Assembly (NCBI RefSeq): GCF_042186555.1
Contig: NC_133330.1
Coordinates: forward strand, 171,651,266-171,715,265
Reading direction: 5' to 3'
DNA from: Aquarana catesbeiana
Lineage: Eukaryota > Chordata > Amphibia > Anura > Ranidae
Length of the DNA stretch: 64,000 nt
Below, one piece after another: positions 22,367-34,426 of this stretch. Both the position numbers and the translations under genes were made by a program. The notes beneath the pieces were generated by a model that was not told the DNA's origin, did no database searches, and saw nothing but the letters and a program-made list of their open reading frames with translations. Each line of letters starts with the position of its first letter. Positions within the stretch are counted from its first letter, which is position 1.

Positions 22367-24569
22367 ACAAATGTTTTTTAACTAATTACATTCAAATGGG
22401 TTGATATGTATGTCTGGTGTTATTGTATTGTTATTCCAGCCTAGCATTTGTCCTACAGTGCATACAGTCATGAAATCCAATTTAAATGAGTTTGAATTGA
22501 CTACCTTTTTGGGGACTGCCCATCAGTACACTGAAATTACATTGCCATGTTCCCATAATAACCATAGCAGTCCCTTCACTGATTTACCAGAAGTCTCTTT
22601 CTGCAAACTAAATGGATTCCATACTACAGAGTGCACAGATCAATCAGTGTAAACCACCACAGGGTTGTACAAACTGTAATAATATTGTACATATGTGGAA
22701 TATTTGAAGAAGTGGCTTCATACACATAATCCATGAAAGTACTGTTTTAATAAAAATAAAAGGAGACATTATATAATGGGAAAAGCAGCAGATGGCAATT
22801 CACTGGCTCAGTAGACATATTCCTGAAAATAATTTTAAAATGTTGGCAACTCTGATATTTAAAAGCTGAGGTCAAATTCTCAGGGAAAATTGCTTTTGCA
22901 GTCAAGAGGCCCAGTTAGATAATAATATCTATGCAGCTTTAAAAAATGTTGATTAATGTAACTGTCATATCTGTAGGTCATTTGTGCCTCCTGTGCCCCA
23001 AAAAAATCCCATAGTTAGAATTCCCCTGTCCTGCATTGTTCCAGGACTTTAAATGATGGAGAATGTTTGCTCCTGTGATGCTGGGGTAAATGCCCAGTAG
23101 CTGAAGAGCCCTAGCAACAAGGCAGGATGAGGTAATGCTAGCTATAGGAGTTTTTTCACCAGGCTTTGGGAGAGGCACAAATGGCTTACAGGTATTGGCT
23201 ATTACATTAATCAACATTTTTCAAAGTTGCACAGGTTTTTTCTACCTATTGGGGCTCCTTTACTGCATAAGCAATTTTCCTAAAAAGGTAAACTCAGTAT
23301 TTCCACGTTTTAGTACATTTGATGTTTTGGTTATATAGATTTTCCTGCTTTCCAAGCTCCCTAGAATAAACTTGTGCTTTGGCAATGCTGGGTAAAGCAA
23401 TAGGATCACTTATCCTGAGAGGATCACACTCGCCTTCCTATGGCCTTGCTCAATCTGAGAAAGTGATTCAGTCTCCTTCCTCCGAAATGACAGCAATGGT
23501 GCATTGTATTTGATTGCTCAAGAACCCTGCACTGTCACATTGGGAAGGGGAGGGGGTTGAGAAGTCTTCAGCCCTATCTAAACTCAAAGTCATGACTTGG
23601 AGCTTCTTTTCATTTTTCTGACCAGTCAGAGCAGTGGTAGTGAAAGGAAAGTGCCAGGACATGCATGTGCAGGATAAAGATGGCCCAGCAAGGTCCAGGT
23701 CCTCTTCATCCTACGTACAGCCACATTCCTTTTATATAAAGAGCTCTAGTCATGCAGAGAACAGCTCCCAATGGGAATGAATTGAACCACAAGGTGCATG
23801 TGCAGGATGAAGAGGACCCAGCAAGGGCACTTTCTAAAGAAAGACTGTGAAGCTCCGAGTAGAACTGATTAGTGAAGATCAATGAAACAGGGCAGAGGTA
23901 AGTATCAGACTAGGTTGGCAGCATTCAGCAGACAAGGCCATGGCTTAAAGGCCAACTTATACCAAAAGGTACAGTTGTCATTGTAAAGCACTGTCACTAT
24001 AAATCACACCATATAAAAAAAACATCTGGACAATGTGTTTTAACTTGAATTAAGATGCTTGCGCCCATATGTTCTTGCGACATTCATGGCTATGCCCACT
24101 GTCTATTACACTGAGGTACTCTTGACTAATCCACCACATCCTTAAGCCTAAAGAACCCCAATTCTGGTTAGTTTTTCTATGTGTTACCTGACTCTCAGTG
24201 GCCAGTCAAGCTGACAGTTTCTTCAAGCTAGGCTTTGCTTGCATTCACAATAGTAGAGGAAATGAAAAAACAGGCAATAATTAGGGTGAAAGCACTGCAC
24301 TCAGCACACACTAAGCTGTTTGGCTGTGCTCTTTTGTGAATTTTCCAAGCTCCTGCAGTCTTAGCACTAACTGTCATTTTCTCCTGACACCACAATGCAG
24401 TGGAAAAACACCACTCGCCTTCAGATGAAAAACAAAACACCAAAACTTTCCAGAACAGACTGTAAACGCTTAGTTTGGCACAAGAGAATTACCAGAACTT
24501 TTCAAACCTGCAAAAATAATTTTGTACAAACATATAACCAATCTGATCTATAGGGGTCTAATACTTCCC
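22367..24569. other. Non-coding, nothing recognised
   Basis: About 2.2 kb of moderately AT-rich sequence with only short open frames. The words AGGATGAAGAGGACC and CAGCAAGG recur near 23680 and 23805. Interpreted as intronic if the host gene call is right. Confidence 0.4.
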
Positions 24570-25195
24570 CATCTTTTAGATCGCAAGCTCTACGAGCAAG
24601 GCCCTCTGATCACTCTTGTATGGTATTAAAGCGGGGGTCCACCTATCTATCTTTTTTTTTTTTTTGGAGTTCATTCACAAACTTTTCTTCTCATGATTAT
24701 CTACTCACATGTTCTGTATAATAAGTCCGCCTGTGTCCGATTTTGTTGTAAAGAATAACTTATAAAATTCACTGAAGGCGGTTTCCATCTTCATTGTGGG
24801 CATTTGAAGCCCACAAGCATGTATTTCCTGGATGCGGTGAATGCTGTGCTCCCAGCATTCACCGAGATGTTGTGATGACGCTGTTGCACAATGCATGCTG
24901 GGAAGCCTAAGACTAGCTCCCAGGGGACTGTGGGAGGTCTGGGAGAGGCTAGAAACACGCCTACTCCCATGGGAGGAAAACCAGGAAGTGCTAAGAAGAT
25001 TAGAAAAAAAGGTAATTACGGCGATTTAAATTTTTTTACACAGCATGTCAGCATCTAGGCAAGGAAGAGAATGCATAGAGATATTGTTCAAAATTTGGGT
25101 GGAACCCCGCTTTAAATTGTGATGTAACTGTACTGTGTCCTTTCATTTTGTAAAGCGCTGCACAAACTGTTGGCGGTATATAAATTCTGTATAGT
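24570..25195 (+). repeat. SINE-like repeat split by a MITE
   Basis: The left part (about 24570-24625) reads GATCGCAAGCTCTACGAGCA then GGCCCTCTGATCACT. The right part (25116-25195) continues with TGTACTGTGTCC, then TTTTGTAAAGCGCTGCACAA and the tail TATAAATTCTG...AATAAT. The tail matches the fragment at 11280-11342 and the 3' tail type of many amphibian and fish SINE/LINE families. The two parts become contiguous when the TTAA element at 24626-25115 is removed. Confidence 0.65.
24626..25115. mobile_element. TTAA-target MITE nested in a SINE
   Basis: TTAA lies at 24626-24629 and 25112-25115. The inverted ends are AGCGGGGGTCCACC and, reverse complemented, AAGCGGGGTTCCACC. The 482-base interior is non-coding and contains a poly-T run at 24652-24666 and a short palindrome around GAATGCTG (24838-24862). 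Confidence 0.75.
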
Positions 25196-25769
25196 AATAA
25201 TCACTGGGTAATATTACAGCTTCATAAAATTAAAAAAAACATGTGGAAAAACATGAGACACCCTTAACTGCAAATAACTAGTACAGAGGAAAACAGGATA
25301 ATATAAACTCCATACAAATCAGGTACATCTTATAGTGTATATGTCATTACGCTGTAAAACATCCCAGTTGCCAAGTTTAAAATACCGTACTTAATTTGAT
25401 TAGGTAATTCCACATTTTCCAGCTGTGGTCATCTTTGGCTGATCAGCATATCACATCATGCAATTATGGCCTTTCCTGAAAAGATTGCTAACCATAGTTG
25501 GTGCCATACATTTAACAGACCTTAGGTTTAGTGATACGTGAATCGGTTTGAAAACCAGGCAGATCTGTGATTCTTTATTTAGCATTTTGAGTATATGAAC
25601 TGAGATTTGTCCAGACTACAGGTCATTTTTAACCATGAATTATGATTGTTTGGATCATAAAATTGAATAATTCTTCACATCATGCAAATTTTAAGGAGAA
25701 TCAAAAAGTGTTGAATTAGTGATTCTCCTTATTCAATAATATAGTATAGAAATTAAATATTTATTTATA
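25196..25769. other. Non-coding, AT-rich
   Basis: Nothing recognised. Confidence 0.35.
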
Positions 25770-27214
25770 TATATGCTTAGGGATGAGCCAAACACCCCCA
25801 CCCCCCCCCCCCGGTTCGGTGCACACCAGAACATGTGAACATGAAAAATCAAATGTGCTCATTCTAAAGGCTTATATGCAAGTTATTGCCATAAAAAGTG
25901 TTTGGGGACCCGGGTCCTGCTCCAGGGGACATGTATCAATGCAAAAAAATGTTTTAAAAACGGACATTTTTGCAGGAGCAGCGATTTTAATAATGCTTAA
26001 AGTGAAACAATAAAAATGAAATATTACTTTAAATATTGTGTCTGGGGGGTGTCCTTAGTATGTCGGTAAAGTAGTACATTTTCCCCTTCTATAAAACTAT
26101 TTCACAGCAAAATGAAATTTCTAAAGGAAAAAAAGTAATTCAAAACTGCTGGCGGCTGTAATGAATTGTCGGATCTCGGCAATATAGATAAAAATCATTG
26201 AAAAAAACGGCATGGGTTCCCCCCCAGTCCATTACCAGGCCCTTTGGGACTGGTATGAATACTAAGGGGAACCACGCAGCAAAATAAAAAAAAAGCATGG
26301 GTCCCTTCAGGTCTGGTATGGATATTAAAGGGAACCCTGCGCCAATTTTTTTTTTTTTTAATGGTGTAGGGGTCCCCCCAAAATCCATACCAGGCCCTTC
26401 AGGTCTGATATGTATTTTAAGGTGAACCCTGTGCCAAAATAAAAAAAAAATGGTGTAGGCCCCCCCCAAAATCCATACCAGACCATTATCCAAGCACACA
26501 ACCTGGCAGGCCACAGGAAAAGGAGGGGGGGCAAGTGAGTGCCCCCTCCTGAACCGTACCAGGCCACATGCCCTCAACATTGGGAGGATGCTTTGGGGTC
26601 GCCCCCAAAACACCTTGTCCCCATGTGGATGGGGACAAGGGCCACATCCTTACAACCCTTGCCTGGTGGTTGTGGGGGTCTGCAGGCGGGGGGCTTATTG
26701 GAATTTTTTTTTTAAACTTTGGCGCAGGGTTCCACTTAATATCCATACCAGACCCAAAGGGCCTGGTAATGGACTGGGGGGAACCCATGCCGTTTTTTTT
26801 CAATGATTTTTATCTATATTGCCGGGATCCGACAATTTATTACAGCCGCGAACAGTTTTAAATGAGATTTTTTCCTTTATAAATGTCATTTTGCAGTGGT
26901 ATTGTTCTAAACACGGGAAAGATAACTTGCATATATGCCTTTAAAATTAGCACTTTTGGTTTTTCATGTTCGTGTCCCATAGACTTTAACAGTGTTTGCT
27001 TGCTCGTACAAATGTTTTGCCTGTTCGCATGTTGTGGTGCGAACTGAACCGGGGGGGGTGTTCGGCTCATCCCCTCATGTTAGTGTCCCATAGACTTTAA
27101 AGGTGTTCCGCGGCTTTCGAATTTGCCACGAATACCGCATAATGTTCGCTCCATGGTGAACAGGTGAACACCCGATGTTCGAGTCGAACGATTGTGCTCA
27201 TCCCTATATATGCT
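25770..27214. mobile_element. hAT-like foldback element with exact 8-base target duplication
   Basis: The element (25778-27206, 1429 bases) starts TAGGGATGAGC and ends GCTCATCCCTA. It is flanked by exact TATATGCT on both sides (25770-25777 and 27207-27214). Internally, about 26150-26260 pairs with the complement of about 26745-26850 (CGGCATGGGTTCCCCCC against its inverse), so it can fold into a long hairpin. No transposase is present. The 8-base duplication points to hAT. The TAGGG rather than CAGGG end is less typical. Related internal sequence flanks the Penelope insertion at 47524-47897 and 56859-57300. Confidence 0.75.
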
Positions 27215-27594
27215 AGGCTTTCTTTTTATCACCATAGTTCAGTAGAATCCTAAAGTGGAACTGCAGGAATTATTTTTATTGCCAGCTTATCTTGCTCCAG
27301 CTTGGTATAACCAAATCTTATATCTGGAGGGCTTCTGGGGATGCTGAAATTCACTGCAGTATCCCACACAACATATAGTGATAGCAGTGATCTCTAGGTC
27401 CTGCTCAAGAGGCTTCCCTTCTGTACACTGAACATAGGGGGTTGCTCATTTGGCACTGCCACCATTCAGAGAACGTTCTGTATTTTTTTCAATGAATGCA
27501 AGGCATTATTTGATTGGGTGAGGTGCAGATGGGCAGATAACACTATGCTCTACCATTGCCCAATCAAAAAACACCTTTACCACTTGCTTACTGG
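27215..27594. other. Non-coding, nothing recognised
   Basis: No gene or clear repeat boundary. Confidence 0.35.
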
Positions 27595-28110
27595 GCACTT
27601 AAATCCCCCTCCTGTCCAGACCAATTTTTAGCTTTCAGCGCTGTCACTTTTTGAACGACAATTGCGCGGTCATGCAACACTGTACCAAATTGAAATTGCT
27701 ATCATTTTTTTTCCCACAAATAGAGCTTTCTTTTGGTGGTATTTGATCACCACTAGGTTTTTTATTGATTGTTAAAAAAATGAAAAAAAACCCCCAAAAA
27801 TATACAAAACTGTTTTATTTTTTGTTATAAAATTCTGCAAACAGGTAATTTTTCTCCTTCATTGATGTACACTGATGAGGCTGCACTGATGGGCACTGAT
27901 AGGGTGCACTGATAGGCACAGATAGGCTGCATTGATGGGCACTGATAAGGCGGTACTGATGGGCACTGATAGGCGGCAATGGTGGGCACTGATAGGTGGC
28001 ACTGGTGGGCACTGATGAGGTGGTACTGGTGGGCACTGAGAGGTGGCTTTTTTTTCTCCTCACGCTGTCATTCGGCTACAGCGCGGACAGGAAGCGATTA
28101 AAACAAGGCG
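27595..28110. repeat. Dispersed repeat with internal GCACTGAT minisatellite
   Basis: The left part shares ATAGAGCTTTCTTTTGGTGG with the complement of the repeat at 8599-9594. About 27865-28045 is a tandem array of a roughly 20-base unit such as TGGGCACTGATAGGCGGCAC, with about eight copies. Confidence 0.65.
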
Positions 28111-29036
28111 TTCTCTAAATAGCAAAAGTGCTGAACGAGCAACTTACCCTTGTATTCCGTGCGCGTGAGTCTTGAACTCATTCTGAGTTCAAGACTCACA
28201 CGCAGTTGAACAATACTCAGAAGATTGCATGGGCTACCACATTGGATTTAAAGCTTAAAGTGGATGTTAATCCACTGTACTAAAATAGTATTATCCCCTC
28301 TGTATCGTAATAACATTTGTCCCTGTGTCTTTGTAATGTAAAAAAACTGCAGATCTGTACCTGTATAAGCTGCACTCTGAGCGCTCAGCTGACATGTCAG
28401 CTCCCTTGTTTCTCCAGCTCAGAGCTGAAGTGGGCGGGGCCGAGCTGTCCTGCTGACGTCAGCCAGTGGAGGAGGGGGAGAGATGAGAGAGAGAGCAGAC
28501 AATCAGAGAGCAGCTGGAGCCGTTTATACCGGTACAGATCGGCTGAGTTTTTACATTACACAGGGAAAGGGACAGATGATCTAATGCTACAGAGGAGATA
28601 AGAAGATTAATGATCAGATACAAGAGGAGCAGGAGCAGGGGGGCGGGCACAGCTATGAGCAGGGAGGGGAGGGGGGAAGACAGAGGACACAGACATAAAC
28701 CACGATGTCAGGGCCTCAGCAGTCATGTTTATCGTGGTCTGTTTGCAAAGGGGAGGGTATAGCCAGGCAGGATCAGCCAGGTTTTTTAGGGTATACAGGG
28801 GGCCAAATGACATAGCACAAGAACTGTGCTGTATAACATGCTTTAAAGGAACAGGATCAGGTGGGGGGTTTTTTGGGTTAACAAATGCCACTTTCGAGGG
28901 GAAAAAAAATATCAAATAAAAAAATAATAATAATAAAGCATATACAATTGCGGCACAAGTCATATTCCAATTGAATATTATTAAAAATTACAATCTGCAG
29001 CACTATAATTTAATGTAAAATGCGATGCAATATGTA
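28111..29036. other. Non-coding dispersed repeats
   Basis: An inverted pair GAGTCTTGAAC/GTTCAAGACTC lies at 28167-28198. From about 28254 (CTTAAAGTGGATGTTAATCC) the sequence looks like a TTAA-type repeat. Two copies of a block around CTGCAGATCTGTACCTG and ACCGGTACAGATCGGC lie in opposite orientation. No gene is seen. Confidence 0.4.
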
Positions 29037-29039
29037 TAC

Positions 29040-29083
29040 CTGGGGGCATTCTGTACACAAATGATGTACAGAATGCCCCCCAG
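29040..29083. repeat. Near-perfect palindrome (17-base arms, 9-base loop)
   Basis: CTGGGGGCATTCTGTAC at 29040-29056 pairs with the complement at 29066-29083, with one extra C in the right arm. No T-run follows, and as a eukaryotic site it is not a terminator. Confidence 0.8.
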
Positions 29084-29136
29084 AAATGTCATGTCCTGCT
29101 TGTGTGATTGGCTTACTGATTTTCCCAGATGTCTGC

Positions 29137-29565
29137 AATAAGATACAAGTCAAGTTTTGTGCATTCCCTACAATAAAAATGAATTTTATGGTGAGATACT
29201 CCCTAAGAGAAATCACGTCTACAGGGATGCAGACCCTGAAACTTTCCTGAAATCCCTCCCATATAGATTCACTCTGTCATTGGACAAAGACAAACAAACA
29301 GCTTTTTCTTCAGAATAATAAAATAAGATACAAGTCAAGTTTTGTGCATCCCCTACAACAAAAATGAATTTTATGGTGAGATACTCAATAAGAGAAATCA
29401 CGTCTACAGGGATGCAGACCCTGAAACTTTCCTTATTAGAGCCCTAGCTTATTAGAGCCCTAGCTCAGCAGCTGACTGATAATTATAAAATCCCTCCAAT
29501 ATAGATTCACTCTGTCATTGGACAAAGACAAACAAACAGCTTTTTCTTCAGAATAATAAAAGGTT
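29137..29565. repeat. Tandem duplication, unit about 185 bases
   Basis: The unit beginning AATAAGATACAAGTCAAG at 29137 recurs at 29322. Both units contain TACAGGGATGCAGACCCTGA and end with CTTCAGAATAATAAAA. The second unit has an extra stretch of about 55 bases containing two copies of TTATTAGAGCCCTAGCT. Confidence 0.85.
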
Positions 29566-29737
29566 AAAATCCGCTACAAAGTTTGTTAAAATCCTTGCAA
29601 TGTACATAGATCAATCAGAGGGGAATGTTTTTTTCTCAACAAAAGTGGAGTTACTCTTTAAGTATCCCCAGTGGCCCTTCAGATAACAGATATGGATAAT
29701 TACATCATACTAAGCTGGGTCAATGTAAGTTCTGTTT

Positions 29738-29890
29738 TTAAAGTGTAAGTAAAGGCAAGAGATACTCACCTTTCCAAGGTGAGGGGGCATCTTCTTGAGG
29801 GGGCATCTTCTCTGTGCTGGTTTTCAGGCCTCTTCATTGGCTGGCCAGGATGACGTCACTTTTGCATATGCATAGGAGCTAGTCATCCCT
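29738..29890. mobile_element. Left end of a TTAA repeat, truncated by a gypsy fragment
   Basis: TTAAAGTGTAAGTAAAGGC resembles the ends of the TTAA elements at 7153 and 8169. The sequence changes abruptly to integrase-coding DNA at about 29891. Confidence 0.5.
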
Positions 29891-30852
29891 GTGCCCACTT
29901 CTAAGGAACTGGCTTCCATTTTTGCTCGGAGATCTTTCGCTTACATGGGCTACCCAAGGTGATTGTCTCGGGCAGGGGTAGTCAGTTTGTGTCCCGGTTC
30001 TGGCGAGCCTTTTGTGCAAAGCTGGGAATTCAACTTGCTTTCTCCTCTGCGTATCACCCGCAGTCTAATGGGGCAGCAGAACGAGCCAATTAGTCCTTGG
30101 AGCAATTCCTACGTTGCTATATTTCTGACCATCGCAACAACTGGTCAGACCTATTACCATGGGCAGAGTTTGCTCACAATAGTGCCTTGAATTCTGTTTC
30201 CCGATTGTCTCCGTTTATGGCGAATTATGGTTTCCAACCTTCCATGCTGCCTGACTTGTTTGTTCCACAGAGTATTCCTGTGCTAGAGGAGCATCTCCGT
30301 GGTCTTCGTTCCACTTGGGCACAAGTCCAGAAGGCTTTGCGTTATGCTAATGATAGGTACAGACTCCATGCTGACCACAGACGCCTGCCTGCGCCTTGCT
30401 ACCAGGTTAGGGACAGGGTCTGGCTGTCATCTCACAACCTCCGACTTTGTGTTCCCTCACTGAAGTTCGCACCTCGGTTTATTGGGCTATTCCGTATCCT
30501 TCGCAGGATTAACCCAGTGGCTTATGCATTGGACCTTCCTCCTAGTATGCGCATCTCAAATGTGTTTTATGTCTACTTATTGAAACCGTTGTTCTGCAAC
30601 CGCTTTACCACCTCGGTGCCATGTCCCCATCCTATACAGGTTGAGAACCATGAGGAGTATGAGGTACAATCCATTGCTCACTCCCGTAGGTTCCGGGGGC
30701 GCATACAGTACCTGGTGCATTGGAAGGGGTACGGTCCGGAGGAATGCTCCTGGGTCTCATCCTCAGACGTACATGCTCCTGCCCTCCTCCGTGATTTCCA
30801 TAGACGTTTTCCCCTCAAGCCCGGTGGTCCTTTGAGGGGGAGAGGTCGGTGA
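29891..30852 (+). pseudogene. gypsy integrase C-terminus with chromodomain (chromovirus type)
   Basis: After integrase-core words interrupted by a frameshift (SRAGVVSLCPGSGEPF in one frame), a TAG stop occurs at about 30091. The frame then runs from 30097 to 30852 (251 residues). It contains LLPWAEFAHNSALNSVSRLS, the GPFRIL-type C-terminal domain (RFIGLFRILRRINPVAYALD) and a chromodomain with YLVHWKGYGPEECSWV near residues 205-225. Such a chromodomain is the signature of vertebrate chromovirus gypsy elements and directs integration to marked chromatin. The stop and truncation make the copy inactive. Confidence 0.9.
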
Positions 30853-30864
30853 GGAGGGGGGTAC

Positions 30865-31340
30865 TGTCAGGGCTGGCTCAGCCCTTCCTTCTCGGAGCTG
30901 GCCGCTCAGCTGTCGGCTAATTGCCAGCTCTCATCTCTCTCCACAGTTAACCAGCTGTTGTGGATCTGCTCGTCAGTTACTTAAAGTTCTCCAGCTCACT
31001 TCATTCCTGCCTTCGCCTTGGTCAAATCACAAGAAACCATCTCTTGTGTTCCTGTTCAAAGACTGGCTTTGCTGACATCCCTTCTGGCTCCTTATCCTGC
31101 TTGCTGTTCCTCTACTTGGATCCCTGACTTCTGGCCTGGCTAATTACCCAATCTGGTTACTGAACTCTGGCTTGGCTGATTACCTGGTTACTGAACTCTG
31201 GCTTGGCTGACTACCCGATCCGGTTACTGGACTCTGGTTATGCTTTGACTACGCTTACTCTATTTACCCCTTTATTTTTATTAATAAATAAGTGTGATTT
31301 TACTGTACTTCTGTCTCGGTCTGGTTCATGGTTTCTGATA
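30865..31340 (+). repeat. 3' LTR of gypsy fragment
   Basis: The 476-base LTR starts TGTCAGGGCTGGCTCAGC and ends GTTTCTGATA. It contains TTAAAG at about 30980, GCCTTCGCCT at 31009-31018, subterminal tandem units and AATAAA near 31283. Confidence 0.9.
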
Positions 31341-34300
31341 CCCCATGATTAGGCTCTGAGGGGCAGAGCAAAACGTGTTGAGGGAGTGGTCTGGTTGGAG
31401 CCCAGGCTGAGGTTGCCATACACTCCAGATCCATGGGATCATGTTAATGTGCAACCAAAGGGAGATTCTCTTCAATACTCAGCGACGATAGGATCCAGGA
31501 CGAGCTCCCTCCCAGCCAGCAGTCACAGCAGTGGGTACCAAGGACTTGTGCCCCTCCTAAGCCTGAGCAGCTCACATATCATTGTTCATTTTTCTTTGGG
31601 TCACCTAGCCTTTAACCTTATCGTAACTTAAACTAGAAAAGTTAAAAACTTTTTAACATATAGTCAAAGGCTTTTGTAAATTTGTAACATAAAGTACCCT
31701 TAAACTCAAATTTAAGTTTAACCTAAACCTAACCTAAACCTGAACCAAACCTCATTCCCAACACAAAATGAACCACTTCCAATCCATATATAACTTATGT
31801 TTCTTGCTGAAAATTTTGAGACCCCCTTCAAAGGAATGGCGCCACTACCACCCTGTCCTTGATCCAAAACAAAGCTGTACCATGATGTGAAGGTCTCAGA
31901 AATCCATTATTCAGAACATAGCAAATCACTAAGCACAAGGGGATGGACTAAAATCAATATTATCCCGTCCGCTGGTCACAGTGTCCCCATCTCACATCAG
32001 CCAAACCCTTTCCTACTTTATCAAAAACTGATTGAATTAAAAATCTAAAGTAATTTTATTTCACAAAAATGTAATTTAAAACCAGCAAGAAATAATAAAA
32101 AGGTTGTACATCACATAATGTACAGTGCATTATGTACCTATCAAATACAAGGAAATGTTTAGAAGTCCCTTTGCTGTCAGGTACATCTGTTTTCTGCTTC
32201 TAAATGTGCATTTCCCCATCACAATTTGTTTCAGCATTCACAGGTTATTTGTTAGTTCAGAACTGAATTTCCTGCCTAAGGCCCAATAGGTGTACAGAGG
32301 TATAGCCTAAAGGCCCGGCAAAGGAATTCTAATTTTCTTTACTGATGATTCAGTTAGCCAAATGTGGTGTTGCCTTACACCACTGTATGCTGTATGTTTA
32401 CAGAATTGTCAGCAAAGGTAAGGTTTCCTTTTCTTCCTTTAGGCTTCCCATTAAAGTCTACCTAATCCCAAGAACAAAAATGCAATATATTGCAGCTTAG
32501 CGGTTTGTAGATGTGGTGGCTGCATTCCTTTTTCAGGCTTTTTTTCCTTTATATTTACTTTGTGATCCTGCCAGGAACGCAATATCTGTCCTAGGATGAC
32601 AAAACACACACACAATGTACTAAAGCTGTGGAAAAGAAGCATTGTCTCCCTACACTGTTTGCTCCTGACTTGGATTACAAAACAACTTCCCCTCTCCTCA
32701 TTCACTGTAACATAAGGGGGAGGTTTCTGTGGTCCACAGAGGTGAAATAGGAACTGCTTGAGATTTCAGTGCAGCACAAGCAATGTACACAGAAAGTTAG
32801 AAACTCACTGGATATCTTGTATGATCAACAGACATTTTTAGCACCTATGGAATATATATACCTAAAGGCTTTGAATTATATCAGACCATAAGGGAGCAAA
32901 TAACTGAAGTTCATTGTTAGGGATTACATAGATAGTAATGATATAAAACAACAACAGAAGTATAAGGCCCCTAAAGCCTTATTATCTTTGCGCCGGCACA
33001 GATGAGTATAAACCCCACCCCACCTCCCGGCATCCTAAACCTCTTAAAGACCCGTGAGGCGAGGCAGGGCGGAGTTTATGATCATGTGACTGCAGTGATT
33101 GGCTGCCACCGTGGTCACATGATTGAAAAGCTCCCGTTTGCAAGCAGTGATCGGGAACTTTCTATTAGCCGCCAGTAACTGTTCCGGGAGCGTGCATGGC
33201 GCATGCTCCTGGCACAGCTCTATTCTTGCCAAGGGGTTAAACCCCAAACCACACAATGAATATATCACAGCTTGCCATTGATGTGGTGGTTGCATTCGTT
33301 TTTCTTTTAGTAGTGTTGGAGGCACTAGCAGATTTGGATGGATTGGACTAACAAGTTAAAGGTAAATGCCAACATTTGAAAACTTTCAGTATAAGTATAT
33401 GGAACTAAAGCTGAATGCCTGCTAACACTTTAAGCAGTTACAGCAAGAGTTTTTCTTGCTTTTGGGATAAAGGTTTTACATAATTTAACAAGAACTGACC
33501 ATCTTACTGCTGCTTTTGCTGCACAGCTTGGCCGATTAAAGGAAATAGAAAAATAAGACTTGCTGGCCTAAACAACAGGTGATATAAAGGGGAAAAAACC
33601 CTAAAATATATATATAAATTACCTAGCAGACATTAAATCAAAAATTGGTAAGCTGTAGTATAATATTTTGGGGGGTTTTGGATGTATTGCCACTTTAAGG
33701 CTGGGGTGCAACTTTTTTGAAAGATAAGGGAATTTTAGTAAACCTCCGCGACCAGCCTCTATAACAAAAATCCCAGCCCTCTTACCATTTAGCTTTTGCT
33801 GCAAGGTCTGCTAAAGCTGCTGCAGTTTGTGTTCCATTCTGTTCCTATTACCAGGATGAAGATGGGAAAATGCCATAGAGAGAGAATAGTGTCATACAGT
33901 GTCTGTCTGCAGCTTGGTGCCATTATTCTCCAGGTAAGTTCCCTATCCTACTCTAACCGCATGTCCTGGGCAATGAAGTTAAAATCTAAACAGAATGAAG
34001 TGTGGGCTATGCAACTATGGGAAGGGTGAATAGCAGCAAAATGAGCATCATCAGCAATCAGGTAATGAGTGCTTTTTACTGAGGACTATGGATGAGGGTA
34101 TATGGTAGCAGTGTTAATGGATAACTGTACCTTTCAAAGACAAAAAATAAGGGTTAGGTAAAGAGAGCTGCCTTTTTTAAATTACCTTGGTACCCCTAGA
34201 TTGTTGGACTGCTGCAATACACAGTCTGCATGCAATGTTTGGATCCATTGGTAGCACTACCTATATAAACAGTTCAAGGCTGTGTAGGGAACAAGTGGAT

Positions 34301-34426
34301 CCATCTGCCTTACTTATTGATATTGATGGCTGGAGGTTATGCACACTGTGCAAAAAATGCACATTGCAATAGTCCTAATCTGGAGGTGCTGAAGTACAAT
34401 GCACAGCTCAGTGCACCACCATGACA
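31341..34426. other. Non-coding; two copies of a short dispersed motif
   Basis: About 31345-31385 reads CTCTGAGGGGCAGAG then CAAAACGTGTTG, resembling a decayed Penelope hammerhead tail. Degenerate CCTAAA words lie at 31715-31755. About 32455-32550 and 33235-33310 share GATGTGGTGG and TGCATTC with 12955-13030 and 61915-61985. No gene is seen in about 3.1 kb. Confidence 0.4.

Larger units (their letters stand above)
29891..31340 (+). mobile_element. Ty3/gypsy element, 5'-truncated, with chromodomain and 3' LTR
   Basis: The fragment starts inside integrase. It carries the integrase C-terminus, a chromodomain, a purine-rich tract GGTGAGGAGGGGGGTAC directly before the LTR, and a complete 3' LTR. 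It is the same family as 14832-18141 but in opposite orientation, and keeps the chromodomain that copy lost. No target duplication can be scored because the 5' end is missing. Confidence 0.9.

Noticed and set aside
26140..26613. 157-codon minus-strand open frame
   Set aside because: It lies in the arms of a foldback repeat and is matched by an equally open frame in the inverted arm. It has no recognisable domain.
31715..31755. Telomere-like CCTAAA words
   Set aside because: The vertebrate telomere unit CCCTAA is not present in register. This is a short degenerate tract.
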